Positions 1 to 7,900 of a stretch of DNA of 64,000 nucleotides are shown here, piece by piece. A program made the position numbers and the translations under genes. Every line of letters starts with the position of its first letter. Within the stretch, counting starts at the first letter, position 1. The notes under the pieces were generated by a model that made no database searches, was not told where the DNA came from, and worked only from the letters and a program-made list of their open reading frames with translations. Source of the stretch: Noviherbaspirillum_A sp047237965 (GTDB taxonomy: Bacteria; Pseudomonadota; Gammaproteobacteria; Burkholderiales; Burkholderiaceae_D); contig NZ_JBDFLX010000001.1 in the NCBI RefSeq assembly GCF_047237965.1, positions 744,001 to 808,000 on the forward strand, read 5' to 3'.

Positions 1-946
1 TGTCGATCTGGATGCGCGACTCGGCAACGCGCTCGCGCCAGACGCTCTGCTCGGAAATGCGGCGGCCAAAGGCCACACGCTCGTTCAGGCGGCGGCACAT
101 GTACTCCAGCGCGCGCTCTGCCACGCCAATGGCGCGCATGCAGTGGTGAATGCGGCCCGGTCCAAGGCGACCCTGGGCGATCTCGAAGCCGCGGCCTTCG
201 CCGAGCAGCATGTTGGATGCCGGCACCCGGACATTCTCGAACAGGATCTCGCAATGGCCGTGCGGCGCGTCGTCATAGCCAAACACCGGCAGCGGCCGCT
301 TGATGGTCACGCCCGGAGTATCGGCAGGCACCAGGATCATCGACTGCTGGGAGTGACGGGCCGCTTCCGGGTCGGTCTTGCCCATCAAAATGAAAATCTT
401 GCAGCGCGGATCGCCGGCGCCGGAGATCCACCACTTGTGGCCATTGATCACGTATTCGTCGCCATCGCGCTCGATGCGGGTGGCGATGTTGGTGGCGTCG
501 GACGAGGCCACGGCCGGCTCGGTCATGGCGAAGGCGGAGCGGATCTCGCCACGCAGCAGCGGCTCCAGCCAAAGCTGCTTGTGTTCCTCGCTGCCGTAGC
601 GCTCGATGGTCTCCATGTTGCCGGTGTCCGGCGCGGAGCAGTTGAACACTTCCGGCGCCCAGCCCACCCGGCCCATGATCTCGCACAGCGGCGCATAGTC
701 CAGATTGGACAGGCCTTCCGGCGCGCGCTTGGACTTGGGCAGGAACAGGTTCCACAGGCCCTGCTCGCGCGCCTTGGGCTTCAGGTCCTCGATGATGGCG
801 GTGGGCAGCCAGCGATTGCCCTTTTCAGTGCCGTTGCGGTCGATCTCGGCCTTGTAGGCTTTCTCGTTCGGATAGATATGCTCATCCATGAAGCGCAGCA
901 GCTTGCCTTGCAGTTCCTTGCAGCGGTCTGAATATTCGAATTCCAT
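1..946 (-). CDS. Acyl-CoA dehydrogenase family protein (C-terminus cut by window edge)
   Basis: Flavin-dependent acyl-CoA dehydrogenase that would oxidise an acyl-CoA to the enoyl-CoA in the cytoplasm. The frame begins MEFEYSDRCKELQGKLL and stays open for about 315 codons to the left edge; the family is usually about 400 residues, so the C-terminal helical domain is partly missing. Seen in translation: the AMTEPAVASSDATN and GHKWWISGAGDP segments typical of the flavin/substrate region, and the C-terminal GRISEQSVWRERVAESRIQID stretch in part. The start at 946 is preceded by GAGGAGATG. It lies 25 bp downstream of the phosphotransferase gene on the same strand, matching the ACAD10/11-like pairing known in other proteobacteria. 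The substrate chain type cannot be read. Confidence 0.9.
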   Translation of the reverse strand, partial: MEFEYSDRCKELQGKLLRFMDEHIYPNEKAYKAEIDRNGTEKGNRWLPTAIIEDLKPKAREQGLWNLFLPKSKRAPEGLSNLDYAPLCEIMGRVGWAPEVFNCSAPDTGNMETIERYGSEEHKQLWLEPLLRGEIRSAFAMTEPAVASSDATNIATRIERDGDEYVINGHKWWISGAGDPRCKIFILMGKTDPEAARHSQQSMILVPADTPGVTIKRPLPVFGYDDAPHGHCEILFENVRVPASNMLLGEGRGFEIAQGRLGPGRIHHCMRAIGVAERALEYMCRRLNERVAFGRRISEQSVWRERVAESRIQID

Positions 947-971
947 GTCATCTCCTCGTTGAATTGTTGTT

Positions 972-2036
972 TCAGGAACGGGCGCCGGAAGCGTATTCCC
1001 AGCCCATCTCGGCCATCGGACGCGTTGCCTGGCCCGCCTTCAGCGCCTGCTCGCTCGACGCGGTGCCGTCGACATAGCGCTTCATGATGCCCTGCAGGAT
1101 GCCGGCCATGCGGAACATGTTGTAGGCCAGGTAGAAGGTGAAGTCCTCGCGCCGGATGGTGCGACCGGTGCGTTCGCAATACTTCGCGATGTATTCCTCC
1201 TCGCTGGGAATGCCGAGCGCCTTGTGGTCCAGGCCGCCGATGCCGCGGAACTGGCCGGGCGCGATATGCCAGCTCATCAGGTGATAGGAAAAGTCGGCCA
1301 GCGGATGGCCCAGCGTGGACAGCTCCCAGTCCAGCACCGCCAGGATCTTCGGTTCGGTGGGATGGAAGATCATGTTGTCCAGACGGTAGTCGCCATGCAC
1401 GATGCTGGTCTCGTCGCCGGGCGGAATATGGGCAGGCAGCCATTCGATGAGCTTGTCCATGGCCTCGATCTTCTCGGTCTCGGAGGCCTTGTACTGCTTG
1501 GTCCAGCGGTCGATCTGGCGGGCGAAGTAATTGCCCGGCTTGCCGAAGGTTTCCAGGCCGATCGCCTTGTAGTCGATGGTGTGCAGCTGCGCGATCACGC
1601 GGTTCATCTCGTCGTAGTAGGCAGCGCGCTCCTCGTTGCTCATGCCGGGCATGGACTGGTCCCACAGCACGCGGCCCTGCACGAAGTCCATCACGTAGAA
1701 GGCGCGGCCGATGACGGATTCGTCGGTGCACAGCGCATACTGGCGCGGCGCCGGGAAGCCGGCCCGGTTCAGTGCATCCATCACGCGGAACTCTCGATCG
1801 ATCGCATGGGCCGAGGGCAGCAGCTTGGCGGCCGGGCCCGGCTTGGTGCGCAGCACATAGCTGCGGCCGTTGGCGGTGAGCTTGAAGGTGGGGTTGGACT
1901 GGCCTCCCTTGAACTGCTCGACATTCAGCTGTCCCGAGTAGTCTTCCACGTGCTGCTGCATATACGCCTGCAGCGCGTCGACATCAAATTTCTGGCGCTC
2001 CGACACCGGCTTGGTGCCCATGAACTCTTCGTACAT
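972..2036 (-). CDS. Phosphotransferase family protein (APH/ACAD10-like kinase)
   Basis: Aminoglycoside-phosphotransferase-fold protein of 354 residues. Visible motifs are a candidate nucleotide-binding lysine (K65, VLRTK), the catalytic HGDYRLDN (H214-N221) and the metal-binding VLDWE (D236). Bacterial members next to acyl-CoA dehydrogenases are thought to phosphorylate hydroxy-acyl-CoA intermediates, by analogy with the ACAD10/11 kinase domain; antibiotic resistance is not implied. An upstream in-frame ATG at 2078 exists, but the ATG at 2036 has GGGAGA a few bases before it and fits the family length. It probably heads a two-gene operon with the dehydrogenase, under the palindrome-bearing promoter just upstream. 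Confidence 0.87.
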   Translation of the reverse strand: MYEEFMGTKPVSERQKFDVDALQAYMQQHVEDYSGQLNVEQFKGGQSNPTFKLTANGRSYVLRTKPGPAAKLLPSAHAIDREFRVMDALNRAGFPAPRQYALCTDESVIGRAFYVMDFVQGRVLWDQSMPGMSNEERAAYYDEMNRVIAQLHTIDYKAIGLETFGKPGNYFARQIDRWTKQYKASETEKIEAMDKLIEWLPAHIPPGDETSIVHGDYRLDNMIFHPTEPKILAVLDWELSTLGHPLADFSYHLMSWHIAPGQFRGIGGLDHKALGIPSEEEYIAKYCERTGRTIRREDFTFYLAYNMFRMAGILQGIMKRYVDGTASSEQALKAGQATRPMAEMGWEYASGARS

Positions 2037-2072
2037 CGTGTCTCCCACATGTGAGTCGGAATCTTGTTGTCG

Positions 2073-2106
2073 GGGCATTCTACCGCATAAAATCGTACGA
2101 TCGTAC
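2073..2106 (-). promoter_or_regulatory. Candidate promoter with 12-bp palindromic operator
   Basis: The perfect palindrome GTACGATCGTAC occupies 2095-2106 in the short gap between the phosphotransferase and histidine phosphatase genes. Read on the minus strand it overlaps the expected -35 position of a TAGAAT-like -10 element just downstream. A dyad over a promoter before acyl-CoA genes is what a TetR-type repressor would need. No regulator gene is adjacent, so the partner is unknown. Confidence 0.45.
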
Positions 2107-2132
2107 TAATCGAAAGACGTTTTTGCCGGGCT

Positions 2133-2834
2133 TCAGCGCCGTGACTTGCGGTACTGTTCGAGCAGGATTTCCATCGTGGTGCTGCGGGTGTCGTCCTGCA
2201 GCACGGCCGGCGCGGCATGGTTGACGAAGCGCACCACCCAGTCTTTTGCATGGGTGCCCACGTCCAGCGCGTTGATGCAGCCGGCGGTCTGCGCGAGGTT
2301 GCCCAGGAACAGGCGCTCGCCGGTCAATGCCAGCGACAGGATGGCGCGGTTGACGCCGCCATGCAGCACCAGCAGGGCCGTATCCCAGTCGCTGTCCTGA
2401 CGCAGCCGGTCCAGCGCCGGATGCACGCGGTCCATCAGCTCGCCGATCGATTCGCCATTCAGGAAGCGCCTGTGCTCGGGCACCACGCCTTCGAATGCGC
2501 CGGTAAAGGCTTCCTGCAGGTCGGCGTCGGCGATCGATGCCAGCTTGCCGCCGCGGATCTCCACCAGCTCGGGCCAGACTTCAAGCGCAATCTCCTGGCC
2601 GGTCTGGGCCAGCACGCCCTGTGCGGTCTCCACCGTGCGCGGCAGGCCCGACACAATCACGCGGTCGAAGCGCACGCCATCGCTTGCGAAGACCCGTCCG
2701 GCCGCTTCGGCCTGGGCGCGCCCCTGTTCATTCAGCGGCACCGCTTCCGGCAGATAGGGCTTGCCGGCATCGTCGAAATAGGTCACGTTCCCATGCCGCA
2801 TCAGGTAGATGCGGCGTCGTTTTGCTGTCGTCAT
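2133..2834 (-). CDS. Histidine phosphatase family protein
   Basis: Phosphoglycerate-mutase-like phosphatase of 233 residues. The catalytic RHG motif is at residues 13-15 (YLMRHGNVTY), a second arginine lies in VIVSGLPRTVETAQ, and the second catalytic histidine is in VLHGGVNRAIL. Members act through a phospho-histidine intermediate on small phosphomonoesters; the substrate cannot be predicted. It sits 9 bp downstream of the crotonase gene and is probably co-transcribed with it. The neighbouring acyl-CoA genes suggest a metabolic housekeeping role beside the kinase-like protein, but that is inference. Confidence 0.88.
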   Translation of the reverse strand: MTTAKRRRIYLMRHGNVTYFDDAGKPYLPEAVPLNEQGRAQAEAAGRVFASDGVRFDRVIVSGLPRTVETAQGVLAQTGQEIALEVWPELVEIRGGKLASIADADLQEAFTGAFEGVVPEHRRFLNGESIGELMDRVHPALDRLRQDSDWDTALLVLHGGVNRAILSLALTGERLFLGNLAQTAGCINALDVGTHAKDWVVRFVNHAAPAVLQDDTRSTTMEILLEQYRKSRR

Positions 2835-2843
2835 CGTCGAGGC

Positions 2844-3674
2844 CTATTTGTATTGCGGTTTGCGCTTTTCCAGAAAGGCGCTGATGCCTTCCTGCGCATC
2901 GCGGTGATGCAGGCTCTCGACGAAGTTATGCTTCTCGGCCTTGAAATGCTCGTCCAGCGTGTTGTCGCAAGCGTCGCGCGCAAGGGTCTTGATGCGGCCG
3001 GTGGCATTCGGCGATAACGCGGCAAGCTCCTCGGCCCATGCCAGCGCATGTTCCAGCGCGGTGCCGTCTGCGACCACGCGGTTGACCACGCCGACGTCAT
3101 GCAGGCGGCTTGCAGCCACCGGCTTGCCTTCGATCATGATCTCCGTGGCGAGCTGGCGCGGCAGCGCATGCGACAGAAACCAGGAGCCGCCGCCATCAGG
3201 CGTCAGGCCGACCTTCACGTAGGCCATCACGAACTTGGCGGAAGCGCCGGCGACGATCAGGTCGCAGGCCAGCGCCAGCGAGAAACCGGCGCCTGCCGCT
3301 GCGCCGTCCACGGCCGCAATCACGGGCTTGGGACAGTTGCGTATCGCATCGGTCCAGCCGTTGAGCTGGTCGATGGAGTCGGCCTGCACCGCCTTGTCCT
3401 TGCCGCGGTTCTCCAGCAGGCGGTTCAGGTTGCCGCCGGCGCAGAAGAAGTTGTCGGCGCCGGTCAGCACCACCGCGCGGATCGAACTGTCACGCTCCAC
3501 GGTGGCCAGCGATTCCACTGCGGCGGCGTACATGTCGGGGTGCAGGGCGTTCTTTGCGCCCGGATTGGACAGGGTGAGAATCAGCGTGGCGTCCTGTCGG
3601 GAAGCCTTCAGTTCAGCGGTCATGTCGCGGGGAAGGGATGGTTGGGATGAAGGATCATATACCGCGGTCAGCAT
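2844..3674 (-). CDS. Enoyl-CoA hydratase/isomerase family protein, PaaG-like
   Basis: Crotonase-fold protein of 276 residues, or 259 if translation begins at the internal ATG at 3623 (MTAELKASRQ); neither start has a good Shine-Dalgarno. The oxyanion-hole segments are visible (NFFCAGGNL and AAAGAGFSLALACD). The two glutamates of classical enoyl-CoA hydratase are absent: GAGFSLA stands where GGGCELA is usual, and FVMAYV where FGQPEI is usual. Instead GLTPDGGGSWFL carries the aspartate typical of PaaG-type isomerases and of proteins labelled alternative oxepin-CoA hydrolase. It therefore probably isomerises or hydrates a CoA thioester rather than being a textbook hydratase. Confidence 0.85.
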   Translation of the reverse strand: MLTAVYDPSSQPSLPRDMTAELKASRQDATLILTLSNPGAKNALHPDMYAAAVESLATVERDSSIRAVVLTGADNFFCAGGNLNRLLENRGKDKAVQADSIDQLNGWTDAIRNCPKPVIAAVDGAAAGAGFSLALACDLIVAGASAKFVMAYVKVGLTPDGGGSWFLSHALPRQLATEIMIEGKPVAASRLHDVGVVNRVVADGTALEHALAWAEELAALSPNATGRIKTLARDACDNTLDEHFKAEKHNFVESLHHRDAQEGISAFLEKRKPQYK

Positions 3675-3791
3675 GCTTGAAAAGCATGGTCGTGCGATTG
3701 TGCCCGCGGGTTGCTGCGGTTACTATTCCTGCGGCGCGCCCCGTGCCATCGGCGCGGGCGCCTGCATCCAACAACAAATCAAGGAGATCAG

Positions 3792-4436
3792 ATGTTCAAG
3801 CTTTGCGGTTTCGCTCTCAGCAATTACTACAACAAGGTCAAGCTCGCGCTGCTGGAGAAGGGTGTGGAGTTCGAGGAGGAGCTGGTATGGGCGGACCGCT
3901 CGGCCGCACTCATGGAGAAGTCGCCTCTGGGCAAGATACCCTACTGCGAGACAGAACATGGCCCGCTGTTCGAGTCGCAGGTCATCATGGAATATATCGA
4001 GGACGCCTATCCGCAAAACCCCTTGCTGCCGGCCGACCCTTACCAGCGCGGCCTGCAGCGCGAACTGATCACCTTCATGGAACTCCACCTCGAACTGGTG
4101 GCGCGTGAATTGTACGGGCAGGCCTTCTTCGGCGGCACGGTTTCGGAAGAAACCAAGGAGCGTGTCGGCAAACTGCTCAAGCGCAATGCCGCCGCCTTCG
4201 GCAAGCTTGCCAAGTTCGGCCCCTACATTGCCGGGGACCAGTTCACCATGGCCGACTGCGCCGCGCTGGTGCACCTGCCACTCATCAGCATGGCCAGCAA
4301 GATCGTCTATGGCGAAGACGTGCTGGCGGCGTACCCGGTGCGCGAATACACCAGGATGCTGGCGGAGCGTCCGACGGTGCAGAAGGTCAATGCGGATCGC
4401 AAGGCCAACGAGGCGATGCGCAAGGCAATGAAGTAA
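3792..4436 (+). CDS. Glutathione S-transferase family protein
   Basis: Cytosolic glutathione transferase of 214 residues. The N-terminal thioredoxin-like domain (about 1-80) shows the glutathione-binding SPLGKIPYCE and the FESQVIMEYIED segment; the C-terminal all-helical domain follows and contains the hydrophobic-core motif TMADCAALVHLPL. The start is fixed by AAGGAG eight bases upstream of the ATG, although the frame is open further upstream. It is divergent from the crotonase gene and convergent with the aminotransferase, so it is probably monocistronic. The electrophilic substrate is unknown. Confidence 0.9.
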   Translation: MFKLCGFALSNYYNKVKLALLEKGVEFEEELVWADRSAALMEKSPLGKIPYCETEHGPLFESQVIMEYIEDAYPQNPLLPADPYQRGLQRELITFMELHLELVARELYGQAFFGGTVSEETKERVGKLLKRNAAAFGKLAKFGPYIAGDQFTMADCAALVHLPLISMASKIVYGEDVLAAYPVREYTRMLAERPTVQKVNADRKANEAMRKAMK

Positions 4437-4442
4437 GCCTGT

Positions 4443-4481
4443 TTGTGCTGCGATGGCGCAAGCCGCGCCGTCGCAGCACAA
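4443..4481. terminator. Bidirectional transcription terminator
   Basis: A 17-bp stem with one mismatch (4443-4459 with 4465-4481) and a 5-base loop lies exactly between the stop codons of the convergent glutathione transferase and aminotransferase genes. It can serve both strands. Confidence 0.8.
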
Positions 4482-4494
4482 GGAGGCATCTGCG

Positions 4495-5685
4495 CTACAG
4501 CGTTGCCAGCCGTTCCAGCGCCAGCTTCAGGGTGGCGTCCTGCTTGGCGAAGCAGAAGCGCACGATGCCCGATTCCCTGGGCTGGTGATAAAACGCCGAC
4601 ACCGGTATCGCCGCCACGCCCATCTCCGTCGTCAGCCACTTCGCAAATTCCGCTTCCGGCAAGTCCGACACCGCGCGATAGTCCACGCACTGGAAGTAAG
4701 TACCGTCGGACGGCAGCAGCTTGAACCGGGTCTGCGCCAGGCCGTCGCGGAACAGGTCGCGCTTTCGCTGGTAGAACGCCGGCAGTTCGAGGTAGGGCGC
4801 GGGATCCTTCATGAAGGCGGCCAGGCCATGCTGCACCGGCGTGTTGACGGTGAAGACATTGAACTGGTGAACCTTGCGGAACTCATGCATCAACGCCGCC
4901 GGCGCGGCGACATAGCCGATCTTCCAGCCGGTGACATGGTAGGTCTTGCCGAAGCTGGAGACGACGAAGGAGCGGGCCGCCAGTTCCGGGTGGCGGCAGA
5001 CCGATTCATGCCGGTGACCGTCATACACCATGTGTTCGTATACCTCGTCGGACAGCACCAGGATGTCGGTGCCGCGCACGATGTCGGTCAGGGCCGCGAT
5101 GTCTGAGCCGCGCAGCACCGAGCCGGTTGGATTGTGCGGCGAATTGACCATGATCAGCCGGGTACGCGACGTGACTGCCGCCGCCACCTTGTCCCACGGC
5201 ACGGCATAGCCGGCATCGCTCACCTCCATCTGCACAAAGACCGGGACGCCGCCCGCCAGCTGGATTGCCGGCACATAGCTGTCGTAGGCCGGCTCGATCA
5301 CGATGACCTCGTCGCCCGGATGCACGCAGCACAGCACCGAAGTAAGGATGCCCTGGGTGGCGCCGGCCGTGACCGTGATCTCGGTGGCCGGGTCGTAGCG
5401 ATGGCCATAGATCGCTTCCACCTTGTCGGCGATGACCTCACGCAACTGGGGAATGCCGGTCATCGGCGGATACTGGTTCAGGCCGTTGCGCATGGCGTCG
5501 GCCACGGCATCGACCAGCGCTGGATCGCAGTGAAAATCGGGGAAGCCCTGACCCAGGTTGACCGCGCCCTTTTCAGTGGCCAGCGCGGACATTACGGTAA
5601 AGATCGTGGTGCCGACGTCGGGTAGGCGCGAGGTGATGCGGGAAAAATCCATGCTGTGAGCTGCTGTGTCAGTGGCCATGTTCAT
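4495..5685 (-). CDS. PLP-dependent class I/II aminotransferase (YbdL-like)
   Basis: Fold-type I aminotransferase of 396 residues. Seen: the VNLGQGFPDF N-terminal motif, AGATQGI, the substrate-side NSPHNPTG (about 181-188), DEVYEH, and the PLP lysine K247 in SSFGKTYHVTGW. This set resembles methionine/aromatic aminotransferases of the YbdL/MtnE group, which transaminate methionine and related amino acids with 2-oxo acids. The ATG at 5685 is used; a second ATG two codons in and one at residue 12 are possible, since no clear ribosome site is visible. The specific amino donor is not determinable. Confidence 0.88.
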   Translation of the reverse strand: MNMATDTAAHSMDFSRITSRLPDVGTTIFTVMSALATEKGAVNLGQGFPDFHCDPALVDAVADAMRNGLNQYPPMTGIPQLREVIADKVEAIYGHRYDPATEITVTAGATQGILTSVLCCVHPGDEVIVIEPAYDSYVPAIQLAGGVPVFVQMEVSDAGYAVPWDKVAAAVTSRTRLIMVNSPHNPTGSVLRGSDIAALTDIVRGTDILVLSDEVYEHMVYDGHRHESVCRHPELAARSFVVSSFGKTYHVTGWKIGYVAAPAALMHEFRKVHQFNVFTVNTPVQHGLAAFMKDPAPYLELPAFYQRKRDLFRDGLAQTRFKLLPSDGTYFQCVDYRAVSDLPEAEFAKWLTTEMGVAAIPVSAFYHQPRESGIVRFCFAKQDATLKLALERLATL

Positions 5686-5733
5686 GCGTAATGAGAAAGG
5701 GAATGGGTTGTTCAGGCAATTCGTTGTGGCCGC

Positions 5734-6207
5734 TCATTCTAACGGCACGGCAGCCGGCTTTGCAGCCTCTTGCGCCGCCTCGTGCTCGCGCACCCAGGCT
5801 TCCGGCGTCAGGATGCGGAACATGCCGGCCTTGGCCGTGCGCCGTGCCAGCTTCAGCAGCGCCTTGTCCTTGGTCACCAGCATCGATGCCTGCGCATCGC
5901 GCGCCAGTTCGAGGAACTTCTGGTCGTCGCGGTCGCTGCAGGCCGGCAACGGCGTGCTGCCGGCCGCTGCCGTCACCATGCTGATCAGTGCGTCGAACTG
6001 CGCCTCGGCTGTCGGCCGGGTTTCCTCGCTCAGAGGCAGGTGCGGATAGCGCAGCACATGATGCCATTCATCGCGGCAATCGGCGCGCGTGACGGCTTGC
6101 GCCTTGCCTTGTTGCAGGGCCAGCAGGAGGGCGGCCCAGCGTGGATCGTGGAAAACGAAGAGGTCGAGCAGGACGTTGGTATCGAGTACGAGGCGATTCG
6201 GTATCAT
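5734..6207 (-). CDS. PIN-domain protein, putative toxin family (COG1569-like)
   Basis: Small protein of 157 residues with a PIN ribonuclease fold. LVLDTNVLLD carries the first acidic residue (D9), CRDEWHHVL the second, and SDRDDQKFLELA the conserved acidic cluster. PIN proteins cut RNA with Mg2+ or Mn2+, and many act as toxins. No antitoxin-like ORF is adjacent: yaaA is divergent 27 bp upstream, and the aminotransferase lies downstream on the same strand. It may be a stand-alone PIN protein. The C-terminal 20 residues are alanine- and proline-rich and look disordered. Confidence 0.8.
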   Translation of the reverse strand: MIPNRLVLDTNVLLDLFVFHDPRWAALLLALQQGKAQAVTRADCRDEWHHVLRYPHLPLSEETRPTAEAQFDALISMVTAAAGSTPLPACSDRDDQKFLELARDAQASMLVTKDKALLKLARRTAKAGMFRILTPEAWVREHEAAQEAAKPAAVPLE

Positions 6208-6234
6208 TGCGGAAAATTTTTTCGTGGAAAGTGC

Positions 6235-7002
6235 ATGCTGATTGTTTTATCCCCCGCCAAGAGCCTGGACTACGCATCGCCGGTCAATGCGCCGGAGCAT
6301 ACCCTGCCTGAATTCATCGATCATTCCGCCGAATTGATAGCCGGCCTGCGGCAATTGTCGCCTTCCGATATCGCCAGCCTGATGAAGATCTCGGACCCGT
6401 TGGCGGTCCTGAACGCCGGCCGCTATGCATCGTGGACGCCGCAGTTTAACAGCGACAACGCACGGGCGGCAGTGCTAGCCTTCAACGGCGACGTCTATGC
6501 CGGCCTGGAGGCGGCCACATTGCCGGCGACGGCGATAACGCACCTGCAGTCGCATGTGCGCATCCTGTCGGGCCTGTACGGGGTGCTGCGGCCGCTGGAC
6601 CTGATGCAGCCTTATCGCCTGGAAATGGGCACCCGCTTGAAAACATCCCGCGGCGCCAGCCTGTATGCGTTCTGGGGAGATCTGGTCAGCAGGACGCTGG
6701 CCCGTGAATTGCGGGAGAGGCAGTCGGCCGCCCTGGTCAATCTGGCTTCGGAAGAGTATTTCAAGGTGGTGCAACCGGCGCTGCTCGGCGTGCCAGTGGT
6801 CACGCCGGTTTTCCAGGACTGGAAGGACGGCCGCTACAAGATCATCTCGTTTTACGCCAAGAAGGCGCGTGGCCTGATGGCGCGCTATGCCGCCATCAAT
6901 GCCGTGACCGACCCGGAGCAGCTGAAGGATTTCGATCTCGACGGTTACGCCTACGATGCAGCCGCTTCCGAGCCGTCGGCGTGGTACTTCAGGAGGCGTT
7001 GA
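6235..7002 (+). CDS. yaaA: Peroxide stress protein YaaA (UPF0246)
   Basis: Member of the YaaA/DUF328 family, 255 residues, close to the Escherichia coli length. The N-terminal MLIVLSPAKSLD, LSGLYGVLRPLDLMQPYRLEMG and the C-terminal ISFYAKKARGLMARY are characteristic. In E. coli YaaA lowers free iron and limits oxidative DNA damage during hydrogen peroxide stress. The frame is open far upstream, but homology begins at the ATG at 6235, preceded by GTGGAAA. It is divergent from the PIN gene and followed by a strong hairpin, so it is likely transcribed alone. Confidence 0.93.
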   Translation: MLIVLSPAKSLDYASPVNAPEHTLPEFIDHSAELIAGLRQLSPSDIASLMKISDPLAVLNAGRYASWTPQFNSDNARAAVLAFNGDVYAGLEAATLPATAITHLQSHVRILSGLYGVLRPLDLMQPYRLEMGTRLKTSRGASLYAFWGDLVSRTLARELRERQSAALVNLASEEYFKVVQPALLGVPVVTPVFQDWKDGRYKIISFYAKKARGLMARYAAINAVTDPEQLKDFDLDGYAYDAAASEPSAWYFRRR

Positions 7003-7008
7003 GGATGC

Positions 7009-7032
7009 GCCGGCCCGGAATGGCGGGCCGGC
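7009..7032. terminator. Bidirectional terminator between yaaA and bamD
   Basis: A perfect 9-bp stem (7009-7017 with 7024-7032) with a 6-base loop is followed by TTT, between the convergent stops of yaaA and bamD. Confidence 0.7.
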
Positions 7033-7045
7033 TTTCGGTGAAGAA

Positions 7046-7855
7046 TTACCAGATCTTCCACCAGGGCGAAGTCTTTTCCTTGCGTTTGCCGCCGCTGGCA
7101 GCCAGGTCGCTGTTGGGGAAGTTCTGCTTGAACACCCGGGCGGCGTCGTCGCGAAGTTCCGGCATGCCCAGCGCATCATAGGAACGCATCATGATGTACA
7201 GCGCATCCTCGACCGCGGGCGTGTCCTTGAACTCGCGTACCACCTGCTGCGCGCGGTTGGCAGCGGCCAGATAGGCGCCGCGCCGGAAATAGTAGTTGGC
7301 CACGTGCACATCGTAGCGGGCCATTGCATCGACCAGGTAAGCGAGGCGGTCGCGCGCATCCTGGGCATAGATGCTGTTGGGGAAGCGGTCGATGAGCAGC
7401 TTGAAGGAATCGAAGGCTTCGCGCACCGCCTTCGGGTCGCGCTCGGTCAGGTCCTGGCGGGCGACAAAGTCGAACAGGCTCAGCTTGTCGTTGAAGTTGA
7501 TCAGGCCGCGCAGGTAGTACATGTAGTCAACGTTCGGATGGTTCGGATGCAGCTTGATGAAGCGCTCGACTGCAGCCAGCGCCTGCGCCTGGTCGCCGGA
7601 GCGATAGTAAGCGTACGCGATATCCATCTGCGCTTGCTGCGCATAGGTGCCGAATGGGTAGCGCGACTCCAGCTTCTCGAAATACTTGATCGACTTCTCG
7701 TAGCCGCCGGCCTTCAGTTCGTCGCGCGCCTCGGCGTAGAGCTTTTGCGCCGACCAGTTCCGGGTTTCGTCTATGGGTTCGGTTTGCAGTAAACTGCACG
7801 CCGAAAGCGACAACATGAATGCGATCAAAAGAATTTTGAGGGATTTTTTTTGCAT
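7046..7855 (-). CDS. bamD: Outer membrane protein assembly factor BamD
   Basis: Essential lipoprotein of the BAM complex that inserts beta-barrel proteins into the outer membrane; it docks on BamA. The 269-residue product begins with a lipoprotein signal ending in the lipobox LSAC (C20). It then shows TPR-type helical repeats, including AQQAQMDIAYAYYRSGDQAQALAAVERF and ARYDVHVANYYFRRGAYLAAANR, which are diagnostic of BamD (YfiO). It is divergent from rluD, the usual arrangement in betaproteobacteria. On its strand a TATAAT lies about 35-40 bp upstream of the start, inside the bamD-rluD gap. Confidence 0.95.
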   Translation of the reverse strand: MQKKSLKILLIAFMLSLSACSLLQTEPIDETRNWSAQKLYAEARDELKAGGYEKSIKYFEKLESRYPFGTYAQQAQMDIAYAYYRSGDQAQALAAVERFIKLHPNHPNVDYMYYLRGLINFNDKLSLFDFVARQDLTERDPKAVREAFDSFKLLIDRFPNSIYAQDARDRLAYLVDAMARYDVHVANYYFRRGAYLAAANRAQQVVREFKDTPAVEDALYIMMRSYDALGMPELRDDAARVFKQNFPNSDLAASGGKRKEKTSPWWKIW

Positions 7856-7890
7856 GGGAGTTTCGCGTGAAGACGACTGAACAATAGATG

Positions 7891-7896
7891 ATTATA
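7891..7896 (-). promoter_or_regulatory. Candidate -10 element for bamD
   Basis: The minus strand reads a perfect TATAAT here, 36 bp upstream of the bamD start. No good -35 hexamer is visible at the matching distance, so this is a tentative promoter call. Confidence 0.35.
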
Positions 7897-7900
7897 GCTG

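Noticed and set aside
143..931. Long open frames opposite the acyl-CoA dehydrogenase and many other core genes
   Set aside because: High G+C content keeps antisense frames open. Their products are rich in His, Gln, Arg and Val in the pattern expected of shadow translation, and the opposite strand carries recognisable proteins.
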